The notes: generated by a model not told the origin, from the sequence alone. Positions 20,781 through 31,490 are shown, counted from the first letter of the stretch. The stretch: 64,000 nt of DNA from Bacteroidota bacterium (GCA_018267135.1 JAFDZA010000014.1:372001-436000); one strand, 5' to 3'. Translations and numbers: made by a program.

Positions 20781-22250
20781 ATGCTTACTGTTGCGTTAAT
20801 TATAGTACCCATAGCAGCAGCCGTTTTAATAATGGCGCTTTCCAGGCAAGTTGCCAAGAACATAGCTCTGTTCGCTACGTTGGCTGAATTAGTTATCTCT
20901 TTAGTGGCTCTTTATCAGTTTAATAGTGCCATGGGCACGCAATATGTCTTTACAAAATCATGGATTTCTTCTCTTGGAATTGCTTTTTCGGTGGGCATGG
21001 ATGGCATTAGCCTGTTGCTGGTGCTGCTCACTACCGTATTGATGCCCGGCATTATTTTGTCCACATTTAATGATAATTCGAAACCAGCTTCATTTTATAG
21101 CCTGATGCTGCTGATGCAGGGAGCATTGGTAGGTGTATTTGTAGCTCAGGATGGATTTTTGTTTTATTTGTTTTGGGAGATCGCACTTATTCCGATTTAC
21201 TTCATCTGCTTAAACTGGGGCGGAGAGAACCGAGGTAAAATAACGCTGAAGTTTTTTATCTACACACTTACCGGAAGTTTGTTAATGTTAGTGGCATTGA
21301 TCTTTCTTTATTCTAAAACACCCGGTACGCACACATTTGCCCTGTCTGCTTTATACGAAGCCGGTCGTTCGTTAGATTTGCCCCATCAAACATTTGTGTT
21401 TGCCTGCATGTTTCTGGCTTTCGCCATTAAAATGCCGGTGTTCCCGCTCCATACCTGGCAACCGGATACCTACACCGTGGCGCCCGTGCAGGGTACTTTG
21501 TTGCTAAGTGCTATTATGTTGAAAATGGGAGTTTACGGAGTTATCCGTTGGCTCATACCGATGGTGCCGCTGGCAGTAAAAGAGTGGGGGATGACGGCTC
21601 TTATTCTGTCGGTAATCGGCATCATCTATGCTTCTTGTATTGCGATCGTACAAAAAGATTTTAAGCGACTGATCGCCTATTCCTCCATTGCTCACGTAGG
21701 CCTGATATCGGCTGGCACATTAACCCTTACCACGATCGGGCTGCAGGGGGCCATGATTCAGATGATTAGCCACGGAGTGGTAGTATTCGGACTGTTTTAT
21801 ATTGTTGAAATTGTTTTTGCCAGAACCCAGACACGCGAAATTGGCAGGCTAGGCGGCATCCGGAATGTGGCTCCGGCCTTATCTACTTCGTTTTTTATTA
21901 TTTTATTAAGCAGTGTGGCGCTCCCTTTTACCAGCGGGTTTGTAGGCGAATTTTTATTAATCAATTCATTGGTTCAGTACCAACTATGGGTGGGCGGTAT
22001 AGCCGGGCTAACCATCATATTAGGAGCGGTGTATATGTTTCGCACGTTTCAAAAAACAATGTCAGGCGAAACGAATACGTTAACTTCTCAAATTACAGAT
22101 TTAGCCACACATGAAAAACTAGTGCTGTACCCTATTGTGTTGTTGATTTTGTTACTTGGTGTGTTTCCCAAACCATTGCTTGATATTTCGGCTACGGCCG
22201 TAAATAATTTATTATCCATTTATTCTGATTTATCAGCCTCAGTTAAATAA
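20781..22250 (+). CDS. nuoM: NADH-quinone oxidoreductase subunit M
   Basis: Second antiporter-like pump subunit, 489 residues with about fourteen helices. Motifs are FLFYLFWEIALIPIYF (pump Glu), LHTWQPDTYTVAPVQGTLLL and IAYSSIAHVGL. An upstream GTG at 20754 inside nuoL is open in the same frame, but the ATG at 20781 directly after the nuoL stop gives the natural hydrophobic N-terminus. Confidence 0.96.
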   Translation: MLTVALIIVPIAAAVLIMALSRQVAKNIALFATLAELVISLVALYQFNSAMGTQYVFTKSWISSLGIAFSVGMDGISLLLVLLTTVLMPGIILSTFNDNSKPASFYSLMLLMQGALVGVFVAQDGFLFYLFWEIALIPIYFICLNWGGENRGKITLKFFIYTLTGSLLMLVALIFLYSKTPGTHTFALSALYEAGRSLDLPHQTFVFACMFLAFAIKMPVFPLHTWQPDTYTVAPVQGTLLLSAIMLKMGVYGVIRWLIPMVPLAVKEWGMTALILSVIGIIYASCIAIVQKDFKRLIAYSSIAHVGLISAGTLTLTTIGLQGAMIQMISHGVVVFGLFYIVEIVFARTQTREIGRLGGIRNVAPALSTSFFIILLSSVALPFTSGFVGEFLLINSLVQYQLWVGGIAGLTIILGAVYMFRTFQKTMSGETNTLTSQITDLATHEKLVLYPIVLLILLLGVFPKPLLDISATAVNNLLSIYSDLSASVK

Positions 22251-22253
22251 CCG

Positions 22254-23639
22254 ATGAACGCACTTTATGTTATTTGTGGTATAGGTATTTTCGCTTTGTT
22301 AGCGGAAATATTCAGTCTGAAAAAATGGATCAGCTATGTAGCCCTGCTGGGATTGGCTGCAGCGGCAGCCTTGATAATTGCAGACTGGCGCTCGATAAGC
22401 TACTATTTCCATGGTATGATGTACTTCGATCGGGTGGCATTGGCATTTAGCGGATTGATTTTAGTCGTATCTTTTTTCTGGTATTGGATGTCGAGCGATT
22501 TTTTTAAAGGTGATGAACATGTTGCCGATAAATCTTCATTAACTTTTTTTGTTGTGGCCGGAGCCATCATGATGGTGGCCTTTAATAATATGGCCATCTT
22601 ATTTTTAGGAATTGAAATATTGTCTATTTCGCTGTACGTTTTGGCCGGCAGCAACAAACAAAATTTATTTTCAACAGAAGCTTCGTTCAAATATTTTTTG
22701 ATGGGATCATTTGCTACAGGCTTTTTGCTTTTTGGTATAGCGCTGGTGTATGGCGCAACCGGCTCGTTTAACATTACGGTTATTTCTAATAATACCACCC
22801 CGGTACTGAGTTCGGCTGCAATCGGTACGCAGGGCATACCTCGTTTTTATTTTATTGGCATGTTGCTGATGATGGTGGGTCTTGCATTTAAAATTTCGGC
22901 TGTTCCTTTTCACCAGTGGGCACCGGATGTTTACGATGGCGCCCCGACACCCATTAGCTCGTTTATGCTAACGGTGGTTAAGATTGCTGCCTTTTCGGCC
23001 TTTATAAAAATATTCGCTGTTTGCTTTTATCGCTATCAACCCACCTTGCAGATGCTGGAGCAAGGCTTAATGGTATTGACGTTGGTAGTGGCCAACGTAG
23101 CAGCGGTTGCTCAAACCAGTGTAAAAAGGATGTTGGCTTTTTCGGGAGTAAGTCAGGTAGGCTACTTGTTGCTGGCTTTCAGTTCGGATGGTGCCAAATC
23201 GGCCGGTGTCGTATTCTACTACTTGGCAGCCTATTCAGCAGCAACGCTGCTGGCCTTTACCGTAATCAAGATTGTTGAATCGGCCACGGGAGATTCATCT
23301 GTTGATAAATTTAGAGGCCTTTTTAAATCCAACCCGTTAGTGGCTGTGGCCATGGCTATCGCATTGTTTTCCTTGGCAGGCATTCCGCCATTAGCCGGTT
23401 TTTTTGGTAAATACTTGGTTTTTACACTCGCCTTAAGCAATGGTTTTTTGGTTTTAACGGTGTTGGCGGTAATTACTTCGTTAGTCGGTGTGTATTATTA
23501 TTTCAAACCGCTTATAGCGATGACACAAGGAGAAGGAAAGATTCTTTTGGTGTCTGTATCTGATCGTTACCTGCTTTTAATACTGATCGCCATTAACCTG
23601 CTGATGGGCATTTTCCCCGATATCGTTCGTGTTATTTAG
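22254..23639 (+). CDS. nuoN: NADH-quinone oxidoreductase subunit N
   Basis: Third antiporter-like pump subunit and last gene of the complex I operon. At 461 residues it has the antiporter core: FLGIEILSISLYVLAG, PFHQWAPDVYDGAPTPISSFM and RMLAFSGVSQVGYLLL. It begins 3 nt after nuoM. No clear hairpin terminator follows; the 65 nt to the next gene are T-rich. Confidence 0.97.
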   Translation: MNALYVICGIGIFALLAEIFSLKKWISYVALLGLAAAAALIIADWRSISYYFHGMMYFDRVALAFSGLILVVSFFWYWMSSDFFKGDEHVADKSSLTFFVVAGAIMMVAFNNMAILFLGIEILSISLYVLAGSNKQNLFSTEASFKYFLMGSFATGFLLFGIALVYGATGSFNITVISNNTTPVLSSAAIGTQGIPRFYFIGMLLMMVGLAFKISAVPFHQWAPDVYDGAPTPISSFMLTVVKIAAFSAFIKIFAVCFYRYQPTLQMLEQGLMVLTLVVANVAAVAQTSVKRMLAFSGVSQVGYLLLAFSSDGAKSAGVVFYYLAAYSAATLLAFTVIKIVESATGDSSVDKFRGLFKSNPLVAVAMAIALFSLAGIPPLAGFFGKYLVFTLALSNGFLVLTVLAVITSLVGVYYYFKPLIAMTQGEGKILLVSVSDRYLLLILIAINLLMGIFPDIVRVI

Positions 23640-23704
23640 ATTGGTTTTTACCTTTTCTTGAATTTTATTTTTTTTCTTTTTAACTTTTCTAAAACATTTC
23701 ACCT

Positions 23705-24133
23705 ATGGGAAAAGTAAAAGATATTCTAGATAGAAAGGGATACAGTGTTTATGCTGTAGATCCAGACATAACGGTTTATTCTGCCATCGAGCAGATGTGC
23801 GAGCGTAACATTGGCGGTGTGCTAATTGTGGATAAGGGTGTGCTGGCTGGTATCTTTACCGAACGCGATTATGCACGCAAGTTAATTTTAAAAGGAAAAT
23901 CATCTAAAGACACACCCATTCGAGATTTGATGACAGCCAATCCTTTCACGGTTTCGCTGCATACTTCGATAGATGACTGTATGCAGATGATGAGCGATAA
24001 GCACATCCGGCACTTACCGGTTACCGAAGGCGATAAAATCTTGGGGCTGATTTCTATTGGCGATGTGGTGAGCCACATCATTAACGAGCAAAAATCGATT
24101 ATCCAGCACCTGGAGAGTTACATCTCTCAGTAG
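23705..24133 (+). CDS. CBS-domain pair protein
   Basis: A 142-residue stand-alone CBS pair (Bateman module). Repeat one covers about residues 5-60 and repeat two about 70-130. Each has the typical G-V-ERD or I-S-GDV ends (GVLAGIFTERDYARK and LGLISIGDVVSHI), which bind adenine nucleotides in many members. It probably senses ATP/AMP, NAD or SAM, with its partner unknown. It may be read through from nuoN. Its stop codon is one base from the stop of the convergent ppx-like gene. Confidence 0.9.
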   Translation: MGKVKDILDRKGYSVYAVDPDITVYSAIEQMCERNIGGVLIVDKGVLAGIFTERDYARKLILKGKSSKDTPIRDLMTANPFTVSLHTSIDDCMQMMSDKHIRHLPVTEGDKILGLISIGDVVSHIINEQKSIIQHLESYISQ

Positions 24134-24134
24134 A

Positions 24135-25040
24135 TTATTTTTTTGCCTTAAATTCAATTTTCTTTTGCTTCATGTTACGTTCCAGCAGATGAAGCAGCAT
24201 ACCATCTTTTAGCCCTACGTCTGGCACGAGGATACTTTTGGCTTTGGCCCACTCCATTACATTGATGTATATATTGCTGGCGGGGATGATAACATCGGCC
24301 CGATCGGGGTTCATTTGAAGTTCATAAATACGCTGCTCCAGTGTTTTGGCTTCTACCATTTTTTTAATAGCCTTAACTTTTTTTAGAGAGATAACCTGCC
24401 CCGGTTTTTTTTGTGCGAGTTCAAAAATTTTGCTGATGTTTCCCCCGGTTCCTACGGCTGTTACTTTGCCATATTCTTTTTTTACATGGTCTTTCACCCA
24501 CTTCTCCATGTCTTGCCAGACCACGGGCGAATCGTGATGCTCCAGCATACGCACAGAGCCCATCCTAAATGATCGGGTATTAATTTTTTTGCCTTTTAAA
24601 AACAGATTAAGTTCAGTGCTACCGCCTCCCACATCAATGTGCAAATAGGTTTCGTGCAGCAGGTATGAGGCAATGGCTTTATTAATGAGTTCGGCTTCTA
24701 AATGCCCATCTATAATGTTAATGGTAATGCCGAGCTCTTCTCTTACTTGTCGGGCCAGTTCTTCTCCGTTTTCCGATTCGCGCATTGCACTGGTAGCACA
24801 AAACATGTAATCGTCCACTTCATAAAGTTCAATCAGCAGTTTATAGGCCTTCATTAATTTTTTAAACTTCGCGATGCTTTTTTCACTAATAGAGTTGGAA
24901 CTAAATACATCATGGCCGAGCCGTAACGGAAATCGAACGTATTCTAATTTTTTGAACATGATTTTTTTATTGCGCTCCAATACGGTAGATACCTGGAAGC
25001 GTATGGCGTTGGAGCCGATATCGATGGCAGCTAATTTCAA
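24135..25040 (-). CDS. Ppx/GppA-family phosphatase (exopolyphosphatase or pppGpp hydrolase)
   Basis: ASKHA-fold phosphatase. The phosphate-1 loop AAIDIGSNAIRF is at the N-terminus, the phosphate-2 loop HIDVGGGSTEL is near residue 140, and GTGGNISKIF lies near 200. At 301 residues it lacks the C-terminal HD-like domain of E. coli Ppx and resembles the short Bacteroidota forms. The start is a TTG at 25038-25040, because no in-frame ATG keeps the first strand. ppk1, the polyphosphate-making partner, is 26 kb away. Whether it cuts polyphosphate, pppGpp or both is not visible. Confidence 0.9.
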   Translation of the reverse strand: MKLAAIDIGSNAIRFQVSTVLERNKKIMFKKLEYVRFPLRLGHDVFSSNSISEKSIAKFKKLMKAYKLLIELYEVDDYMFCATSAMRESENGEELARQVREELGITINIIDGHLEAELINKAIASYLLHETYLHIDVGGGSTELNLFLKGKKINTRSFRMGSVRMLEHHDSPVVWQDMEKWVKDHVKKEYGKVTAVGTGGNISKIFELAQKKPGQVISLKKVKAIKKMVEAKTLEQRIYELQMNPDRADVIIPASNIYINVMEWAKAKSILVPDVGLKDGMLLHLLERNMKQKKIEFKAKK

Positions 25041-25110
25041 GATAGGTTTTGTTCCTGCAAAATAAACAGTTTCGTTTTTCTTTCTGAACTTATTGTCGTT
25101 TCTTTGTAGG

Positions 25111-25257
25111 GCTTATTCAGAAAGACGGAGGGACAGGGCCCTGCGATGTCTTAGCAACCTCCTTAACTAGGTGCTAATTCCCTTCTTGAGCCGAAGCTCT
25201 GGAGAAGATAAGCGGCCAACCTCAAAGCCTCTTTCTGAATATAAAAATTGAAAGAGC
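25111..25257 (+). promoter_or_regulatory. SAM-I (S-box) riboswitch with start-codon sequestering switch, controlling metH
   Basis: The S-box core is readable: P1 pairs 25111-25117 with 25207-25213 (7 bp), GGAGGGA lies at 25127-25133, GATG at 25145-25148, GCAACC at 25154-25159, and GGTGCTAATTCC at 25170-25181. Past the aptamer, 25229-25235 can pair with 25250-25256, placing a 7-bp hairpin right against the ATG at 25258. Instead, 25230-25241 can pair perfectly over 12 bp with 25114-25125, which breaks P1. The two folds exclude each other, so SAM binding should free the sequestering strand and shut off translation of metH. There is no T tract, so control is probably translational. A poor -7 match (TTTCTTTG, 25099-25106) would start RNA near P1. 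Confidence 0.93.
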
Positions 25258-26265
25258 ATGAACATCAAAGAAATTTTAAATGAAAGAATTTTAGTGCTGG
25301 ACGGAGCCATGGGCACCATGATTCAACAGTACAAATTGGAAGAAAATGATTTTCGCAACGAAAAACTGAAAGATCATCCTTATCCTCTAAAAGGAAATAA
25401 TGATTTATTGTCTATTACCCGTCCGGATATTATTAAAGAAATTCACCGGAAGTATTTTGAAGCTGGGGCAGACATAGCCGAGACCAATACATTTGGCAGC
25501 ACCTCGGTAGCCCAGGCCGATTATCATTTAGAGCCTTTTGTTTACGATATAAACTATGCAGGAGCCAGAATTGCTAAAGAAATTGCCGAAGAGTTTACCA
25601 AGAAAGAACCACATAAACCCCGCTTTGTGGCAGGCTCTATGGGTCCCACCACAAAGTTAGCCTCTATGTCGCCCGATGTAAATAATCCGGGCTATCGTGC
25701 CATTACGTTTGACCAATTGAAAAATGCTTTTAAAGAACAGGCTCAGGGTCTGATGGACGGAGGAGTCGATATGTTTCTTATTGAAACCATTACCGACACG
25801 CTTAATGCTAAAGCCGCCTTGTTTGCCGTTCAGGAATTATTTGATGAAACGAGGAAACAAATACCGATCATGATTTCGGGTACCATTACCGATGCCAGCG
25901 GGCGAATTCTTTCCGGCCAAACAACCGAAGCATTTTTAATTTCTGTATCCCATGCTCCTTTAATGAGTATTGGATTAAACTGCGCGCTGGGGGCTTCTGC
26001 TTTACGTCCTTATCTGCAGGTGCTTAATGAAAAAGCTCCTTTCTACACCAGTGCCCATCCCAATGCAGGGTTGCCCAACGAATTTGGACAGTATGATCAA
26101 ACCCCGGAAGAGATGGCTTTGCAGATCAAAGAATTTTTAGAAGAAGGATTGGTAAATATTATTGGCGGATGCTGCGGCACCACACCCCGCCATATTGAGC
26201 TGATTGCTAAGTTGGCTAAGGAATATAAGCCAAGGAAAATTGAACAGGAAATTATTGAATCGTAA
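25258..26265 (+). CDS. metH: Homocysteine S-methyltransferase half of split methionine synthase
   Basis: N-terminal (homocysteine-binding) module of cobalamin-dependent methionine synthase as a separate 335-residue protein. [11 protein letters not shown] lies near the N-terminus, and the zinc-binding cysteines appear as the Cys of GLNCALGA and the pair in [11 protein letters not shown] near residue 305. It would activate homocysteine for methylation by the second protein. The downstream half begins 1 nt after this stop. Full-length MetH in other bacteria has this module fused. The gene is under the SAM-I riboswitch. Confidence 0.94.
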   Translation: MNIKEILNERILVLDGAMGTMIQQYKLEENDFRNEKLKDHPYPLKGNNDLLSITRPDIIKEIHRKYFEAGADIAETNTFGSTSVAQADYHLEPFVYDINYAGARIAKEIAEEFTKKEPHKPRFVAGSMGPTTKLASMSPDVNNPGYRAITFDQLKNAFKEQAQGLMDGGVDMFLIETITDTLNAKAALFAVQELFDETRKQIPIMISGTITDASGRILSGQTTEAFLISVSHAPLMSIGLNCALGASALRPYLQVLNEKAPFYTSAHPNAGLPNEFGQYDQTPEEMALQIKEFLEEGLVNIIGGCCGTTPRHIELIAKLAKEYKPRKIEQEIIES

Positions 26266-26266
26266 C

Positions 26267-28939
26267 ATGCATCATCGTCCCTTAAAACTGAGTGGTTTTG
26301 AAGCCGTAACCATTACACCTGCATCCAATTTTGTAAATATTGGCGAACGTACCAATGTAACAGGTTCGGCTAAATTTCTAAAGCTTATTAAAGACGATAA
26401 ATTTGATGTAGCGCTGGAGGTAGCGTTAGACCAGGTTCGTGGTGGGGCACAAGTAATAGATATAAACATGGATGAGGCCATGCTTGACTCCCAGGCAGCT
26501 ATGGTTCGTTTTTTAAACCTGATCGCCAGCGAACCTGAAATTGCAGCCGTGCCTGTGATGATAGATTCTTCCAAATGGGAAGTGATAGAAGCCGGTTTAA
26601 AATGCCTGCAAGGCAAAGGAATAGTAAACTCCATCAGCCTAAAAGCAGGAGAAGATGAGTTTGTGCGTCAGGCTAAATTAGTAAGACGCTATGGAGCAGC
26701 CACCGTTGTAATGGCTTTTGACGAACAAGGTCAGGCCGATACTTACGAGCGCAGAATATCTATTTGCCAACGAGCCTACCGCATTCTGGTTGGTCAGGTA
26801 AAATTTGCTCCGGAAGACATTATCTTCGACCCCAATATTTTTCCGGTAGCCACAGGAATTGATGAACATCGAAATTATGCGGTGGATTTTTTTCGTGCGG
26901 CTAAGTGGATCAGAGAAAACCTGCCCGATGCACATGTCAGCGGAGGCGTAAGCAACGTGTCGTTTAGCTTCCGAGGCAACCAAGTAGTACGCGAGGCTAT
27001 GCACTCGGCCTTTCTTTTTCATGCTATTAAAAATGGGATGGACATGGGGATTGTAAACCCTGCCTTGCTCGAAGTGTATGATGAAATCCCCAAGGAGCTG
27101 CTGGAAAGAGTAGAAGATGTTCTCTTAAATCGGAGAGAGGATGCCACTGAACGGCTGCTAGAATATGCTGAAACCGTGAAGGGATCTTCCAAGAAAAAAG
27201 AAACTGATGATGAATGGCGCACCGGTACGGTAGAAGAAAGACTGAGCCATGCGCTGGTAAAAGGGATATTAGATTTTATAGAGATAGATACTGAGGAAGC
27301 TCGCCAGAAATATGGCCCTTTGCAGGTTATTGAAGGTCCGCTGATGGACGGTATGAATGTAGTAGGCGATTTATTTGGAGCCGGAAAAATGTTTTTGCCT
27401 CAGGTGGTGAAGAGCGCCCGCGTAATGAAAAAATCGGTGGCCTACTTAACGCCCTACCTAGAAGAAGAAAAAAAACGCACCGGTACCAGCGGTAAATCGG
27501 CTGCTAAAATTTTATTAGCTACTGTAAAAGGCGATGTACACGACATCGGCAAAAATATCGTAGGCGTGGTAATGGCCTGCAATAATTTTGAAGTGGTTGA
27601 TTTAGGAGTGATGGTGCCCACCGAAAAAATTATTGAAGCGGCCAAACGCGAAAAAGTTGATGCCATCGGGCTTAGCGGGCTGATTACACCCTCGCTTGAC
27701 GAGATGGTGCATGTGGCGAAAGAAATGCAGCATGAAAAAATGGAATTACCCTTGCTGATAGGCGGGGCCACCACTTCGCGCATACATACGGCTGTAAAAA
27801 TTGACCCGGTATACAGCGGCCCGGTTGTGCACGTGCTGGATGCTTCCCGGTCGGTACCCGTAACTACCGAACTGGCTAACCCCTCAACACGCGATTCCTT
27901 TAAAGAAAAGACCAAGAAGGAGTATGAAGTAATGCGAAAGAATCATGAGAGCAGACAACAAATAAAAAATTATATTTCACTGGCCGAGGCTCGAAAAAAT
28001 AAAACAGTTATAGACTGGGCGACCACCAAAATAACTCAACCTACTTTTATAGGACGGAAGATATTGATGAACTATCCGCTTGAAGAAATTTCAAAATACA
28101 TTGACTGGACTCCTTTTTTTCAAACCTGGATGTTGGCCGGCCGTTACCCAGATATTCTTAAAGACGAGGTAGTGGGGGGCGAGGCCACCAAACTTTTTTC
28201 TGATGCGCAGACAACATTAAAAGAAATTATTGTTAAAAAAAGCTTGCAGGCCAACGCAGTGGTGGCATTCTACCCTTGCTATGCCACGGAAGAAGACGAT
28301 ATTGTTTTGTTTGATGAATTAGGTAGCCAATTTGAAACGTTGCATTTTTTGCGACAGCAAACTAAAAAAGCTCAAAACCTCCCCAACTTTTGTTTGTCGG
28401 ATTTTGTGGCACCGCAGTCGGCCGGCAAGAAAGATTACCTGGGGATGTTTGCCGTTACGGCCGGCCTTGGCTTAGAAAAGCTGATTGAAAAATATAAAGC
28501 TCAACACGATGATTATATGGTGATTATGGTAAAAGCCATGGCCGACCGGCTGGCCGAAGCTTTTGCCGAGTTACTTCACGAAAAAGTAAGGAAAGAATTT
28601 TGGGGTTATGCTCAAACAGAAAATTTATCGGGCGAAGAACTGATCAGCGAAAAATATCAGGGCATACGCCCGGCTCCGGGGTATCCGGCCTGCCCCGACC
28701 ATACTGAAAAGAAAACCATTTTTAGATTATTGAAAGCCGAAGAAGCAGGTATTATCCTTACCGAATCGTATGCCATGTACCCGGCTGCAGCGGTAAGCGG
28801 CTATTACTTTTCTAACCCCGGGTCTAAATATTTCGGGCTTGGAAAAATGGATAAAGATCAGGTAGTAGAATATGCTTCACGAAAAAAAATGAACATAGAG
28901 GAAATAGAAAGATGGTTGGCGCAAAATTTAACGTACTGA
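26267..28939 (+). CDS. metH: Cobalamin-dependent methionine synthase, folate/B12/activation half
   Basis: Contains the remaining MetH modules in order: pterin-binding (methyltetrahydrofolate) domain with [11 protein letters not shown] at about residue 24, helical B12 cap (about 310-400), cobalamin-binding domain with the [11 protein letters not shown] base-off His motif near 425-435, and the SAM-binding reactivation domain (about 560-890, with [12 protein letters not shown]). The longer frame opens at 26204; the ATG at 26267, one base after the partner's stop, is the natural start and gives 890 residues. It is co-transcribed with the first half. Confidence 0.95.
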   Translation: MHHRPLKLSGFEAVTITPASNFVNIGERTNVTGSAKFLKLIKDDKFDVALEVALDQVRGGAQVIDINMDEAMLDSQAAMVRFLNLIASEPEIAAVPVMIDSSKWEVIEAGLKCLQGKGIVNSISLKAGEDEFVRQAKLVRRYGAATVVMAFDEQGQADTYERRISICQRAYRILVGQVKFAPEDIIFDPNIFPVATGIDEHRNYAVDFFRAAKWIRENLPDAHVSGGVSNVSFSFRGNQVVREAMHSAFLFHAIKNGMDMGIVNPALLEVYDEIPKELLERVEDVLLNRREDATERLLEYAETVKGSSKKKETDDEWRTGTVEERLSHALVKGILDFIEIDTEEARQKYGPLQVIEGPLMDGMNVVGDLFGAGKMFLPQVVKSARVMKKSVAYLTPYLEEEKKRTGTSGKSAAKILLATVKGDVHDIGKNIVGVVMACNNFEVVDLGVMVPTEKIIEAAKREKVDAIGLSGLITPSLDEMVHVAKEMQHEKMELPLLIGGATTSRIHTAVKIDPVYSGPVVHVLDASRSVPVTTELANPSTRDSFKEKTKKEYEVMRKNHESRQQIKNYISLAEARKNKTVIDWATTKITQPTFIGRKILMNYPLEEISKYIDWTPFFQTWMLAGRYPDILKDEVVGGEATKLFSDAQTTLKEIIVKKSLQANAVVAFYPCYATEEDDIVLFDELGSQFETLHFLRQQTKKAQNLPNFCLSDFVAPQSAGKKDYLGMFAVTAGLGLEKLIEKYKAQHDDYMVIMVKAMADRLAEAFAELLHEKVRKEFWGYAQTENLSGEELISEKYQGIRPAPGYPACPDHTEKKTIFRLLKAEEAGIILTESYAMYPAAAVSGYYFSNPGSKYFGLGKMDKDQVVEYASRKKMNIEEIERWLAQNLTY

Positions 28940-29056
28940 CGAGCTGATTTGCTGAAAGACTTGCTTTGCCAATAGCGGTGTTTAAGTAATAAGTGCTGTG
29001 ATTACAGCCTACTAAGTATAGAATTAATATTTATGCAGCAGTCGCTTTCTGTTTTA

Positions 29057-29638
29057 TTAACGATTCCCCACATCGTGTAAAAATTTTTTAAACTTATCGG
29101 TGTTGTAGTTGCGCATTCCCACCTCTTTATATACAATTTTACCTTCGGGCGACAGTACAAACGTAGTGGGGATAGAAGGCACATTTAATTGCTCGCTGAG
29201 GTAGCCCGATGGCATAAAAATCGGAAAGGTAAAACGATGTTGCTGTATATATTTTTTTACTTTATCCTGTTGCCCATCTTTATCCAGCGAAAGCATTACA
29301 AATTCAATTTTAGACTTATCAGCTTCGTCATACACTTTTTGTATCGAAGGCATTTCTGAGCGGCAAGGAGGGCACCATGTGGCCCACATATTAAGAAAAA
29401 CAGTTTTACCTTTGTAGGCAGAAAAATCAATTTTATTTCCGGCAAGGTCTTTGATTGTAAAATCATAGTTAAATATTTCTTGGCCGTCTTCTCCCTTCGG
29501 GGAGGCATCGGCAAAACCCGCATGGATAACAGCCGACTGAGTTAAAGAAGCTAATTCAGAAAAGGCACCTGTAAAATAGAGAATCGGTATGATTAAAAAC
29601 CATCCATAAGATGTGAATAACTTTTTTACTTTCTGCAT
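29057..29638 (-). CDS. TlpA-like membrane-anchored thioredoxin
   Basis: Periplasm-facing disulfide reductase of the TlpA/ResA type, 193 residues. An N-terminal hydrophobic segment (about 12-30) anchors or exports it. The thioredoxin fold has the redox site WATWCPPCRSE (about residues 90-100) and a cis-Pro segment IPTTFVLSPEGKIVYK. Family members reduce cytochrome c apoproteins or outer-membrane proteins; the substrate here is unknown. It is divergent from the next gene across only 49 bp. The 117 nt between metH and this gene hold nothing I recognise. Confidence 0.9.
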   Translation of the reverse strand: MQKVKKLFTSYGWFLIIPILYFTGAFSELASLTQSAVIHAGFADASPKGEDGQEIFNYDFTIKDLAGNKIDFSAYKGKTVFLNMWATWCPPCRSEMPSIQKVYDEADKSKIEFVMLSLDKDGQQDKVKKYIQQHRFTFPIFMPSGYLSEQLNVPSIPTTFVLSPEGKIVYKEVGMRNYNTDKFKKFLHDVGNR

Positions 29639-29687
29639 ATCGTATTACATTTTTCCTCAAATGTCTTTATTTTGATAACTTTCCACA

Positions 29688-31490
29688 ATGAATTTACAGA
29701 AGAAACTCATTATTCTCGTTTTGGTAACACTTTCCTCTATCGGATTATTTGCCCAAAAGGTGAGATATAAAGATCTGATTTCACTGCTTACCTCCAAGCA
29801 ATACGAAAAGGCAGAACCTTTTTTAAAAAAATATCTTAAAGACAATACCGATAACCCCAATGCCTATCTGTATATGGCCATTATCTTTCAAGATAAGACC
29901 TTGCGTATGGACCCATTACTCCATACCGAGGTAATGACGGCCAATCTTGACTCGGCAATGTTTTTTTATGATAAAGCCTATAAAACGATTACCGAAAAAG
30001 AGTTACGTAGAAATGATGACTATTACGAGGCCTACTCCAGGCGAGATCCACGCACCGGAAAATTTGTAATTAAACTTTCGGATGTGCAGTTGTTTATGGA
30101 TGATCAGATAAAAGCCGGGAAAGAGAAAAAAATTAAAATTAATTACCTCAAAACTTATTTTATCGAATCAGAAAAGGCCTATGGGCGTGCCCTGGCAATT
30201 TTTAAATCATTGCAAGGCGAGTACGTTACAGATAAAATCTTGTATTTACGTGCAGACGAAAGAACAGTAACCACTCTAAAAAAACTTGGACATACGTTCG
30301 ATTCATCAGTAGTTGCATTTGAGAGATACAAAACCGTATCTAAACAATTAGGAAAAACCGGTCACGATCAGATTCTTGAATTGGTTGAGATTAAAGATTA
30401 TAATAATGAAGGCTCCTTATCGGCCGATTTTATGAAGGATAATCTTAAAGTGTGGGATTATAAAAGATGGACGAATGATGCAGTTGCTAAGATCGAGAAA
30501 GAAATGATTCCCTTGCGCCATAACCTGATAGCATACGACATAGAACTAAATAAACTTCATGAGAAATTAAAAAACGACTCTACCTCAGTTAAAAATGATC
30601 TTACTAAACTTATTAACAAACTGCTGGAAGAACAACTTAAAAAATACGATAATGACCCGTTACCACTGGCCGTTTCGGCCATGAAGACAGCGGAGCTTGA
30701 ATACCTCTCTGATTTGATGATCGACAAACCTGTAAAAGATTCGGCCAACGTAAAACTCAGGCTCAATACTATTGCTAAAGAAATTAAAGGACTGAAGAGG
30801 TTAGATAGTATCTCAAGTCTTCTAGAAAAAAGAAATTTTGATGAAGAAAACCTGAATTATAAATTTTATATCCATAAAGTATTTGGTCAAATCCAGGTAT
30901 TGAATGAAAACATTATATCTATGCGCGAGTTTGCAGAGCGCGAGATAATTAAAAAACAAAAACAGTGGGAAGTAAACAGTCAGTCCTTAAAGTGGCTTAC
31001 GGCTGCGAATGCTGATTCTATTCCATTATTTGTTGAGAGTAATCGCGATCTGAAGTATAAGCCGTTGGTAATAACGGAAGATAAGTTTACCTATGGGTTA
31101 GTTTATCAAGACTCGTTGGCCAAAGGCTATTTTTATAAAATTACACCTTCGAGAATAGCCGGTTACAAAGTTATTTTTCCGGTAGATCAACCGGTTTTTA
31201 AGAAAAAGAATTTTTCTTTATTCAGAACCTTATGGGTAGCCAGTTCGTCAGAAGATACTTATTTCCTGTTGATTTACTCCACACAAAAAACAGACAATCA
31301 GTTTAAAGGAAGCTTGATTAAACTGAACCGAACGGATGGATTGGTATGGAGCAATAATTTTAGTTTTGAAACGCTCCCTACTGAATTGCTCTTTAATAAC
31401 GATACAGCCGAAATTTCAATTAAACAAACGGATGCTGATGGCGCAGCTAAGATAATGGTTGTAGATAAGTCGGGAAAAAAATCAGGGTAG
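29688..31490 (+). CDS. Uncharacterised exported protein with TPR-like N-terminal region
   Basis: A 600-residue protein with a clear signal peptide (hydrophobic h-region at about 7-20, cleavage after LFA-Q). The N-terminal third has TPR-like helices (KQYEKAEPFLKKYLKDNTDNPNAY). The middle is long, helical and rich in Lys/Glu with coiled-coil character (about 240-430). The C-terminal 130 residues look beta-rich. It is probably periplasmic or outer-membrane associated, as no lipobox Cys is visible at the cleavage point. No family recognised. Its stop codon abuts the stop of the convergent gene with no gap. Confidence 0.8.
   Translation: MNLQKKLIILVLVTLSSIGLFAQKVRYKDLISLLTSKQYEKAEPFLKKYLKDNTDNPNAYLYMAIIFQDKTLRMDPLLHTEVMTANLDSAMFFYDKAYKTITEKELRRNDDYYEAYSRRDPRTGKFVIKLSDVQLFMDDQIKAGKEKKIKINYLKTYFIESEKAYGRALAIFKSLQGEYVTDKILYLRADERTVTTLKKLGHTFDSSVVAFERYKTVSKQLGKTGHDQILELVEIKDYNNEGSLSADFMKDNLKVWDYKRWTNDAVAKIEKEMIPLRHNLIAYDIELNKLHEKLKNDSTSVKNDLTKLINKLLEEQLKKYDNDPLPLAVSAMKTAELEYLSDLMIDKPVKDSANVKLRLNTIAKEIKGLKRLDSISSLLEKRNFDEENLNYKFYIHKVFGQIQVLNENIISMREFAEREIIKKQKQWEVNSQSLKWLTAANADSIPLFVESNRDLKYKPLVITEDKFTYGLVYQDSLAKGYFYKITPSRIAGYKVIFPVDQPVFKKKNFSLFRTLWVASSSEDTYFLLIYSTQKTDNQFKGSLIKLNRTDGLVWSNNFSFETLPTELLFNNDTAEISIKQTDADGAAKIMVVDKSGKKSG

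Noticed and set aside
25258..28939. Frameshift in a single metH gene
   Set aside because: Both parts begin and end cleanly at a domain border with one base between stop and ATG, and a split form is known in this phylum.
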